32,302 nt of DNA from Bacillota bacterium (GTDB taxonomy: Bacteria; Bacillota; Clostridia; Christensenellales; Aristaeellaceae). The number at the start of each line of letters is the position of its first letter. Within the stretch, counting starts at the first letter, position 1. The stretch spans positions 1 to 32,302 of the forward strand of contig JAEVYX010000071.1 in the NCBI GenBank assembly GCA_023392515.1. Reading direction: 5' to 3'. The position numbers and the translations under genes are program-made. Shown in pieces: positions 21,915 through 29,344 of the stretch. The notes beneath the pieces were generated by a model. It was not told where the DNA came from. It ran no database searches and saw nothing but the letters and a program-made list of their open reading frames with translations.

Positions 21915-24900
21915 ATGGCCTTTACCCACCTGCATCTCCATACGGAATACAGCCTTCTGGACGGCGCCTGCCGGATCAAGCATCTGGTCAAGCGGCTGAA
22001 GGATTTGAATATGCAGCATTGCGCCATTACGGACCATGGGGTCATGTATGGCGCGGTGGAGTTTTACCAGGAATGCACGGCAAACGGCATCCGCCCCATC
22101 ATTGGGTGTGAGGTCTACATCTGCCCGGACATGGAGGACAAGCAGGGAATTTCCCGGGAGTACAGCCATCTCATCCTGCTGTGCGAAAACAACACGGGGT
22201 ACAGGAATTTGATGACCCTGGTGAGCGAAGGCTTTCTGCGGGGATTTTATTACCGGCCCCGGATTGACTACAAGCTTCTCGAAAAGCATTCGGAGGGGCT
22301 TATTTGCCTGAGCGCATGCCTGAGCGGGGACCTGCCCAAAATGCTGCTGATGGGACGTCGCCAGGATGCCAGGGATTATGTGCTTCGCATGCAAAAGCTC
22401 TTTGGGGAAGGTCGCTTTTATATTGAAATCATGGACCATGGCATCCCGGAGGAAAAACAGGTGCTGCCGGAATTGGTGCGCCTGAGCCGGGAAACGGGAG
22501 TCCCCCTTATCGCCACCAATGACGCCCACTACCTTGAACGCAAGGACGCCTCCGCCCAAGAGGTGCTCATGTGCATCCAGACCGGCAAAACCCTGGAAGA
22601 CGACGCCCGCATACGCATGGAGACCCAGGAACTGTATGTGAAAACGGAAGAGGAGATGCGCGCCCTTTTCGGAACCTGGCCGGATGCCATTGAAAATACG
22701 CAAAAAGTGGCGCAGATGTGCCAGGTGGACTTTGATTTCAGCACCATACACCTGCCCCGCTATGCGCCAATCCCCAAAGGCGAAACACCCCTGTCTTTAT
22801 TGACGGGGCTATGCAGGAAAGGCCTTGCGCAAAGGTACCCCGGCAACTGCGAAGAGGACAGTGAGCCCTTAAAACGGCTTACTTATGAGCTTCATACCAT
22901 TCAAAGCATGGGCTATGTGGATTACTTTTTAATTGTGTGGGATTTTATCCACTATGCCAAGAAAAACGGCATTATGGTAGGCCCGGGCCGGGGCAGCGGC
23001 GCAGGCTCCATTGTAGCATACACCCTGGGCATAACCGCCCTGGACCCCTTAAAATATAATCTGCTTTTCGAACGGTTTTTGAATCCGGAGCGGATTTCCA
23101 TGCCCGATCTGGACATCGACTTTTGCTATGAGCGCCGCCAGGAGGTGATCGACTATGTGGCCCGGAAATACGGGCACGACCACGTGGCGCAGATCATTAC
23201 CTTTGGCACCATGGCCGCCAGAGGCGTCATCCGGGATGTAGGCCGGGTGCTGGGCATGAGCTACCAGGATGTGGATCGCATTGCCAAAGCTGTGCCCTTT
23301 GAACTGGGTATGACCCTGGATAAGGCGCTGAAAGTCAGCCCGGAGCTTGCCCATGCCTACGGGGAAGAGGACAAGGTGCGCCGTCTCATCGATACGGCGC
23401 TGTCTCTTGAAGGAATGCCCCGCCATGCCAGCACCCACGCGGCGGGGGTTCTTATTACCGGGGAACCCGTTATCCATTATGTTCCCCTGCAAAAAAACGA
23501 CGAAGTGGTCACCACGCAATATCCCATGGGCACAGTAGAAAAGCTGGGCCTTCTGAAAATGGACTTTCTGGGGCTTCGCACCCTAACCGTTATCCGGGAT
23601 ACGCTGGACATGATGCGGGAGTCGGGGGTGGACATGCGCCCGGAGGATATTCCCCTCACCGATCCTGCAGTATACGAGATGATCTCCCAAGGGGATACCG
23701 ATGGGGTGTTCCAGTTGGAAGGCGGAGGCATGCGCACCTTTTTGGCCGGCATGCGCCCGGAAAATTTCGAGGATATCATTGCCGCCATCTCCCTGTATCG
23801 CCCCGGGCCCATGGAAAGCATTCCCCGGTATATCGCCGGAAAGCAGGACCCTTCTTCGGTGCAATACGCCACGCCCCTTCTAAAGCCCATTCTGGACGTT
23901 ACCTATGGCTGCATGGTCTACCAGGAGCAGGTGATGCAGATCGTGCGCAGCCTGGCAGGGTATTCCCTGGGCCGCAGCGATCTCATGCGCCGGGCCATGT
24001 CCAAAAAGAAAAAGGACGTCATGGCAAAGGAGCGGGAATACTTTGTCCACGGCATGCAGGACAAGGATGGGTATCAGGTAATTCCCGGCTGTGTGCGCAG
24101 CGGCGTGCCCGAGGACGTGGCAGAACATATCTTTGATGAAATGAGCGCCTTTGCCTCCTATGCCTTCAATAAAAGTCACGCCGCCGCCTACGGGATTTTG
24201 GCTGTACAGACGGCCTGGCTCAAGCGCCACTACCCCGTGCAGTTTATGGCCGCGCTAATGAACAGCGTTTTTGGCAACGCCGCAAAGATTGCCGGATACA
24301 TCCAGTATTGCAGGGCGCATGATATCCCCATTCTGCCCCCGGATGTAAACACCAGCCTGTGGCATTTCCGGGTGGATGCATCAAAAGGAAAACCCGGCAT
24401 CCGCTTTGGCCTGGGCGCAGTGAAGAATGTAGGCCAGGGCGCGGTAGAAGCCATTGTAAAAGAACGGCAAAAGAAAACGTTTCAGGACATTTTTGACTTT
24501 TGCAACAGAGTCGATACGGAAAGCGTAAACAAGCGGGTAACAGAGAGCCTGATCAAAGCCGGCGCGTTCGATGGCCTGGGCGCCGCCAGGTCCCAGAATA
24601 TTGCCGTATACGAATCGGCTATGGATGCGGCTATCAGCAGGCGCAAGCAAAATGTGCTGGGGCAGGTATCCTTGTTCGATCTGGCTGGGGGCATGCCCGT
24701 GGGAACCTCTACCGTCCGGGACACTTTTCCCAGAATGGAGGAGCTTTCCCGCAGGGCGCTCCTTTCCATGGAAAAGGAGATGACCGGCGTATACATTACC
24801 GGCCATCCTTTGGACGAATATGCCCCGCTGCTTGATAAAATGCCCTGCAGCACCGCCTTTGTGGCAGAGCTTTCAGAGCGCCCCGACAAAGGCCTGAGCC

Positions 24901-25535
24901 AGGATGGCATGCCGGTGCGTATGGGCGGAATTCTCACCCAAGCCAAGGGCAAGGCCACAAAAAAGGGCGCGTTTATGGGCTTTGTTACCTTGGAAGACCT
25001 TACCGGACAAATTGAGGGCCTGGTTTTTCCAAAGGTGTATGAGAAATACAGCCCGCTGCTTCAAGTGGACAGCCTGGTTGTGCTGACGGGAAAACTGTCC
25101 CTGCGGGAGGAAGAGGAAGCCAAGCTTCTGGTGGATGCGGTGCTCCCTTTGCAGCAGGTAAAAGAAAATCCCCCGCAGCCCGAAGAAACCCTAGAGGAGG
25201 CGCCCCCTGTTCTTTCTGTGATGCAAACAGCCAGGAAGGAAACCCCCGCATTTGCAGAAGCACAGATTGAAAAGAAATCATCCCCCGCCCTTTCAGAGGC
25301 GCAAATAGCGAAGAACGCAGTAATGAAATTATACCTGCGCGGAAGCCGGGATCAGATGAATCAAGTGGAGCCCATGCTGAAAGGCCATTCCGGACCAGTG
25401 CCGGTGTATTTCCATATACCTGACGAAAAGATTACGCTCCTTACCCCCATGGCTTGGTGGTGCGACGGAGACGAACCTATACAGGAAGCTCTTGAAACAT
25501 TGTTGGGCGTTGAAAATGTAAAAACCGTCCTGTAA
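21915..25535 (+). CDS. dnaE: DNA polymerase III alpha subunit DnaE
   Basis: 1206 residues from ATG 21915 with GAGGTGA 6 bases upstream; the in-frame GTG at 21906 is part of that ribosome site. An intact N-terminal PHP domain (HLHLHTEYSLLDGACRI, TDHGVMYG) is followed by the C-family polymerase core: GPGRGSGAGSIVAY, the catalytic aspartates in PDLDIDF near residue 397, and MDFLGLRTL near 548. Then come the fingers (MRRAMSKKKKDVM, SYAFNKSHAAAYG), a helix-hairpin-helix region, and an OB fold (GGILTQAKGKATKKG to GLVFPKVY). A proline/glutamate-rich linker precedes a small C-terminal domain. It synthesises DNA at the replication fork. No proofreading exonuclease domain is present, as expected for DnaE rather than PolC. 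Confidence 0.96.
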   Translation: MAFTHLHLHTEYSLLDGACRIKHLVKRLKDLNMQHCAITDHGVMYGAVEFYQECTANGIRPIIGCEVYICPDMEDKQGISREYSHLILLCENNTGYRNLMTLVSEGFLRGFYYRPRIDYKLLEKHSEGLICLSACLSGDLPKMLLMGRRQDARDYVLRMQKLFGEGRFYIEIMDHGIPEEKQVLPELVRLSRETGVPLIATNDAHYLERKDASAQEVLMCIQTGKTLEDDARIRMETQELYVKTEEEMRALFGTWPDAIENTQKVAQMCQVDFDFSTIHLPRYAPIPKGETPLSLLTGLCRKGLAQRYPGNCEEDSEPLKRLTYELHTIQSMGYVDYFLIVWDFIHYAKKNGIMVGPGRGSGAGSIVAYTLGITALDPLKYNLLFERFLNPERISMPDLDIDFCYERRQEVIDYVARKYGHDHVAQIITFGTMAARGVIRDVGRVLGMSYQDVDRIAKAVPFELGMTLDKALKVSPELAHAYGEEDKVRRLIDTALSLEGMPRHASTHAAGVLITGEPVIHYVPLQKNDEVVTTQYPMGTVEKLGLLKMDFLGLRTLTVIRDTLDMMRESGVDMRPEDIPLTDPAVYEMISQGDTDGVFQLEGGGMRTFLAGMRPENFEDIIAAISLYRPGPMESIPRYIAGKQDPSSVQYATPLLKPILDVTYGCMVYQEQVMQIVRSLAGYSLGRSDLMRRAMSKKKKDVMAKEREYFVHGMQDKDGYQVIPGCVRSGVPEDVAEHIFDEMSAFASYAFNKSHAAAYGILAVQTAWLKRHYPVQFMAALMNSVFGNAAKIAGYIQYCRAHDIPILPPDVNTSLWHFRVDASKGKPGIRFGLGAVKNVGQGAVEAIVKERQKKTFQDIFDFCNRVDTESVNKRVTESLIKAGAFDGLGAARSQNIAVYESAMDAAISRRKQNVLGQVSLFDLAGGMPVGTSTVRDTFPRMEELSRRALLSMEKEMTGVYITGHPLDEYAPLLDKMPCSTAFVAELSERPDKGLSQDGMPVRMGGILTQAKGKATKKGAFMGFVTLEDLTGQIEGLVFPKVYEKYSPLLQVDSLVVLTGKLSLREEEEAKLLVDAVLPLQQVKENPPQPEETLEEAPPVLSVMQTARKETPAFAEAQIEKKSSPALSEAQIAKNAVMKLYLRGSRDQMNQVEPMLKGHSGPVPVYFHIPDEKITLLTPMAWWCDGDEPIQEALETLLGVENVKTVL

Positions 25536-25553
25536 AAATGAACAGGACGGTTT
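25522..25553. terminator. Bidirectional hairpin terminator overlapping the dnaE stop
   Basis: AAACCGTCCTG (25522-25532) pairs with CAGGACGGTTT (25543-25553). The dnaE stop TAA is in the loop. On the minus strand the stem is followed by two further T residues (TTTTT in all), so it also suits the convergent flippase-like gene. Confidence 0.7.
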
Positions 25554-25590
25554 GAAGAAAAGCATTTTCGGTGCGGCTGCCTGAAACAAT

Positions 25591-26640
25591 TCAGGTATCA
25601 TCGGCCTTTTCTTTCTTTCTTGATTCCAATATGCTTTTCGTGCTCTGGGCAACGGTAACACCTGCGCCCGCCAGAAGCGAAAGATAAAAGGTGAAAAAGC
25701 GCCAGATGAGAAGGCCAAGAAATATCTGTGCCTGCGGGAAAATAAATTTGAAATACAGCATGAAGCCGCCTTCCTGTGCGCCTGAGGCACCGGGCAGGGG
25801 GGTATAGGATGCGCTGATATACAAAAGCAGCGCCATGGTAATAATTCGCACGGCATTTATGCCGCTCAAGCCAAAGGCGTGATACACAAACACGGTGACA
25901 GCCATCAAGGACAGAACCTGCAGCCCGGAAAGAAGCAGCATACCCATCAGCTCTCCAGGGCGTTTGCGAATAAGCATCACACTGCTATGGAAGGTGGAAA
26001 GGATGCCCTCCCACTTGGTAGTGGATTGGATGGGATCCTTGCAAATGTGCATTTTTGTTCCCAGCTTGATAAAAAGATAGATGAAGAAGCGGACAATTCG
26101 CTTATTTACGGCCATCAGCAAAACCAATCCAACAGAAAAAGAATTGAATACATATCCACCAATGAGAAACACTTTCGCCGTCTGCAGCTGTTCGCTTACA
26201 AACCCAGCGTAGGTGATCCAAAAAATTCCGCCAATGACAAGCAGCATGAACTGAAAACAGAAAAATTTCACCGTCAGCGCCGAGGAACCGATGCCTATAG
26301 GAACGCTCCTCTTTTTCAAGTAATACACTTGCATCGGCTGGCCGCCGGTGGCCCCCGGCGTGACATTCGAGTAGTATATCCCCATTAACGCCACATATAG
26401 TGCGTATTTATAGGTAATGCTGTAATTTTGCCTTCGCAGAAAATTGTAGATGATCAGCCCATCCAGCGCCAAATATACAATCCATGCGCCAAGACAGGCC
26501 AACAGCCATTGGAAGGAAAGGGTACGCAAAGCCTGCCATACATTTGTCAACTCATTATTGCTGATACCGATAACAAGCGTCAGCAGAAGAGTTCCCAAAA
26601 TAAAGGCAAAATTCAAATTCCGCTTTGTGGCAGCTTTCAT
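25591..26640 (-). CDS. Flippase-like membrane protein (LPG synthase TM region / UPF0104)
   Basis: 349 residues, largely hydrophobic with about eight membrane segments (for example FAFILGTLLLTLVIGI, ACLGAWIVYLALDGLIIY, FMLLVIGGIFWITYAGF). The motif SNVTPGATGGQPMQVYYLKK and the later SYTPLPGASGAQEGGF are hallmarks of the lysylphosphatidylglycerol synthase transmembrane region family. There is no C-terminal aminoacyl-transferase domain, so this is not a full MprF. Stand-alone members are thought to move or modify lipid-linked compounds; the cargo is unknown. Start ATG 26640 has a G-rich site about 6 bases upstream. Single gene, convergent with dnaE. Confidence 0.85.
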   Translation of the reverse strand: MKAATKRNLNFAFILGTLLLTLVIGISNNELTNVWQALRTLSFQWLLACLGAWIVYLALDGLIIYNFLRRQNYSITYKYALYVALMGIYYSNVTPGATGGQPMQVYYLKKRSVPIGIGSSALTVKFFCFQFMLLVIGGIFWITYAGFVSEQLQTAKVFLIGGYVFNSFSVGLVLLMAVNKRIVRFFIYLFIKLGTKMHICKDPIQSTTKWEGILSTFHSSVMLIRKRPGELMGMLLLSGLQVLSLMAVTVFVYHAFGLSGINAVRIITMALLLYISASYTPLPGASGAQEGGFMLYFKFIFPQAQIFLGLLIWRFFTFYLSLLAGAGVTVAQSTKSILESRKKEKADDT

Positions 26641-26719
26641 CCTCTATCCCCCAATGATGGCAACCCTTTCCATCATTTTAACGCAAAATGGGGCGGGGCA
26701 GGGCTACCACGTAATGTTG

Positions 26720-26748
26720 AGTATAACATATGTCTTGTAAACAGGCAA
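26720..26748 (-). promoter_or_regulatory. Candidate promoter of the flippase-like gene
   Basis: On the minus strand, -35 TTGCCT (26748-26743), 17 bases, -10 TATACT (26725-26720), about 80 bases before the start. No convincing promoter for the DUF1538 gene was found in the same gap. Confidence 0.5.
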
Positions 26749-26898
26749 GGAGAAGAAAGAAACGGTCTCCCAAAGGCTTGCCTTCTCGCTTCATCCTATG
26801 ATATGCTCAAAGCAAAGGATTCTCGGCTGCAACACGCTGCCATTAAAAGGAGGCGCAATCAGAACAGAACAAATAACATTATTAGAGGAGGATACGCC

Positions 26899-28419
26899 TT
26901 GCGCAAGAAATTGATATTGAAGGTTCGGGAATCTTTATCATCCGTCCTGCCCATCACGTTGATCGTCCTATTGCTTGCCTTCACCATTGCGCCTATGGAA
27001 GTAGGTGTACTGGGCTTGTTTTTGATGGGAGCGGTGACGCTGATCTTTGGAATGGGGCTGTTTACTTTAGGTGCAGATATGGCCATGATGCCCATGGGAT
27101 CCCATATGGGAGCACATCTGACCAAGCGCCGAAAGCTGTATTTGATCATTTTTGTATCCTTTTTGATGGGGATGCTTATTACTGTGGCAGAACCGGATCT
27201 GCAGGTGCTGGCACGGCAGGTTCCGGCTGTGCCGGATGCGGTTTTGATCTGGGCGGTCGCGCTTGGGGTCGGCTTTTTTCTTGTTCTGGCCGTGATGCGC
27301 ATCGTGTTTCAAAAGTCCCTGCGATTGCTCCTGATTGGTTTCTATATCATCGTTTTCGGTTTGGCCGCGCTGGCCAACCGGGATTATCTGGCGGTTGCCT
27401 TTGATTCCGGCGGGGTAACCACCGGCCCTATTACCGTCCCCTTCATACTGGCGCTGGGGATCGGCGTAGCCGGCGTACGAAGCGGACAAAACGCCCAGGA
27501 CGACTCCTTCGGCCTGGTGGCGCTGTGTTCTATCGGCCCAATTTTGGCAGTAACGGTGATGGGAATTTTCTACCCCGCCAGTCCCGGAGAAGCAGCTTCC
27601 GTGGCGGCACAAAATCCTCAAACCACCATCGAGATGCTCCGGTTGTTTGGTGAGGCGCTGCCCCACTATTTTCGAGATGTAGCCATTGCCTTAAGCCCCA
27701 TTGTATTGCTGTTCGCCTTTTTCCAATGGCGGTTTCTAAAATTGCCCGGAAGCCAGCTTGTACGCATGGGTGTGGGGATTTTATATACATATTTGGGGCT
27801 TGTCATCTTCCTTGCCGGTGTGAATGTAGGCTTTTTGCCTGCAGGCAATTTCCTGGGTGATCAAATTGCCAGGCTGCCTTACAGGTGGATTTTGGTTCCG
27901 CTAGGCATGGTAATCGGATATTTTATCGTATCAGCGGAACCTGCGGTCCATGTGCTCAATGAGCAAGTAGAGGAAGTTACCAGCGGAGCCATCTCCAAGC
28001 AGGCAATGATGATCAGCCTTGCCTGCGGCATGGCCCTTTCCATTGGGCTTTCCATGGTGCGGGTGCTCACCGGCCTGGCACTCTGGTACTTTCTGGCCCC
28101 GGGGTATCTTTTGGCGCTGGGATTGTCCTTCTTTGTACCAAAGATTTTTACGGCCATTGCTTTTGACTCCGGCGGCGTTGCCTCCGGCCCCATGACAGCC
28201 ACCTTTTTGCTTCCCTTCGCCATGGGGGTGACAAAAGCAGTCGGCGGGAATATCATGCAAGACGCTTTCGGAACGGTGGCCATGGTAGCCATGACACCGC
28301 TTTTGACCATTCAAATCCTGGGCTTGATCTATGAAATGAAAACCCGAAAAGATGCCCGGATACAAAAGCTCGGAGAAACAGATGCGTCCGATGAGGACAG
28401 CGAGGAAATCATTCTATGA
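26899..28419 (+). CDS. DUF1538 membrane protein with two homologous halves
   Basis: 506 residues from TTG 26899, with GGAGG 7 bases upstream; the open frame extends further left but has no ribosome site and no membrane-protein character there. About twelve hydrophobic segments. The two halves are related: AFDSGGVTTGPITVPFILAL near residue 167 recurs as AFDSGGVASGPMTATFLLPF near 420, each preceded by a gap with GxxxxFxLAL-type helices. Such an inverted or direct duplication with a Gly-rich signature in each half resembles secondary transporters. DUF1538 has no established substrate. The four-base ATGA junction with the following PII-like frame, plus shared direction, suggests the two proteins work together. 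Confidence 0.85.
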   Translation: MRKKLILKVRESLSSVLPITLIVLLLAFTIAPMEVGVLGLFLMGAVTLIFGMGLFTLGADMAMMPMGSHMGAHLTKRRKLYLIIFVSFLMGMLITVAEPDLQVLARQVPAVPDAVLIWAVALGVGFFLVLAVMRIVFQKSLRLLLIGFYIIVFGLAALANRDYLAVAFDSGGVTTGPITVPFILALGIGVAGVRSGQNAQDDSFGLVALCSIGPILAVTVMGIFYPASPGEAASVAAQNPQTTIEMLRLFGEALPHYFRDVAIALSPIVLLFAFFQWRFLKLPGSQLVRMGVGILYTYLGLVIFLAGVNVGFLPAGNFLGDQIARLPYRWILVPLGMVIGYFIVSAEPAVHVLNEQVEEVTSGAISKQAMMISLACGMALSIGLSMVRVLTGLALWYFLAPGYLLALGLSFFVPKIFTAIAFDSGGVASGPMTATFLLPFAMGVTKAVGGNIMQDAFGTVAMVAMTPLLTIQILGLIYEMKTRKDARIQKLGETDASDEDSEEIIL

Positions 28420-28451
28420 TGCAAACAACCGCGATAACAGGAGGGGATAGG

Positions 28452-29237
28452 TTGGATATGCAAGAGAACACCTGTGCCCAGGATCAAGGGACAGCCTGCG
28501 CAATCAAGCAGGGACCGTTATGTGCGCTGCGCTTGCTTACCACCATCGTAGACAGAGGGAAGGGCCAAGGCGTGGTGGATCTGCTCAAAAAAGAAGGCGT
28601 GCTGTTCCACACAATTTTGTTGGGTCGGGGCACGGCGCGCAAAGTCATTTTAGACTATCTGGGCCTGGGAGAAACGGAAAAGGACGTGGTTCTGAGCACG
28701 TTACGCACCGCGGAAAAGCTGCAAAGCCTTCGCAAACTCCTGCAAGCCCTGCGCCTGGATGGGCCGGGCAAGGGGATTGCCTTTACCATTCCTTTATCCA
28801 GCGTCGGAGGCATGCGTACCCTTTCTTATTTGCAGGGTCTGGAAAAACCCCATGGGGAAAAAACGACAGCTTCTAAATATGAGGTGGATGAAATGGACAA
28901 TCTTGCCCACAGCTTGATCATTACCATTGTGAACCGCGGCTTTACCGACCTGGTAATGGACGCCGCCAGTCGGGCAGGCGCACGAGGCGGTACTGTGATC
29001 CATGCCAGGGGAGCAGGCCAGGAGGAAGCGGAGAAATTCTTTGGCATCACCATCCAGCCCGAAAAGGAAGTGGTGCTGATTTTGGTTCGCAGGGAGCAAA
29101 AGCATGCAATCATGCAGGAAATTTGCAAAAGCGCAGGCTTTTCCACGCCCGGGCACGGCTTCTCCTTCAGCCTGCCGGTGGAAGATGTAGTGGGCATGGC
29201 CCCCATGATCACGGAAGAAGCGGAAGAGAATACTTGA
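28452..29237 (+). CDS. Tandem PII-like (GlnB-fold) signalling protein
   Basis: About 261 residues from TTG 28452, which has AGGAGG at good spacing; ATG 28458 and the upstream ATG 28416 (overlapping the DUF1538 stop) are alternatives. Two homologous lobes are visible. Lobe 1 has LLTTIVDRGKGQGVVDLL, LGRGTA, LGETEKDVVLSTL and GPGKGIAFTIPLSSVGGM. Lobe 2 has LIITIVNRGFTDLVMDAA, ARGAGQ, IQPEKEVVLILV and TPGHGFSFSLPVEDVVGM. The pattern is that of the PII/GlnB ferredoxin-like fold, where GlnB itself is a 112-residue trimer. PII proteins bind nucleotides and gate membrane transporters such as AmtB. A canonical T-loop tyrosine is not seen. Function with the DUF1538 protein is inferred from context. Confidence 0.75.
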   Translation: MDMQENTCAQDQGTACAIKQGPLCALRLLTTIVDRGKGQGVVDLLKKEGVLFHTILLGRGTARKVILDYLGLGETEKDVVLSTLRTAEKLQSLRKLLQALRLDGPGKGIAFTIPLSSVGGMRTLSYLQGLEKPHGEKTTASKYEVDEMDNLAHSLIITIVNRGFTDLVMDAASRAGARGGTVIHARGAGQEEAEKFFGITIQPEKEVVLILVRREQKHAIMQEICKSAGFSTPGHGFSFSLPVEDVVGMAPMITEEAEENT

Positions 29238-29256
29238 ATATTTGTTCATATGACTA

Positions 29257-29286
29257 TTGACACATATGATCAATTTCGCATATAAT
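29257..29286 (+). promoter_or_regulatory. Promoter of the metal-transporting ATPase gene
   Basis: -35 TTGACA (29257-29262), 18 bases, -10 TATAAT (29281-29286), both consensus. The flanking bases are rich in TTCATATGA-like half-sites. Confidence 0.8.
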
Positions 29287-29288
29287 AC

Positions 29289-29308
29289 ATATGAGCAGTT
29301 GTTCATAT
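29289..29308. promoter_or_regulatory. ArsR/SmtB-type operator
   Basis: ATATGAGCAGTTGTTCATAT is a near-perfect palindrome with one mismatched pair, 2 bases after the -10. It resembles ArsR/SmtB family operators (TGAACA-type half-sites). A related half-site, TTTGTTCATATGA, lies at 29241-29253 beside the -35. Confidence 0.65.
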
Positions 29309-29344
29309 TATGTCCGGGTCTTCCGGACGGAAAGCAGTGGTCAT

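Noticed and set aside
21837..22751. Minus-strand open frame opposite the start of dnaE
   Set aside because: dnaE is certain on the plus strand here and the frame has no ribosome site or known motif.
26428..26898. N-terminal extension of the DUF1538 frame
   Set aside because: It overlaps the flippase-like gene on the other strand, has no ribosome site and no membrane character; the TTG at 26899 has a strong GGAGG.
29291..29344. Upstream start for the metal ATPase
   Set aside because: Those codons fall inside the ArsR/SmtB-like operator, just after the -10, and lack a ribosome site.
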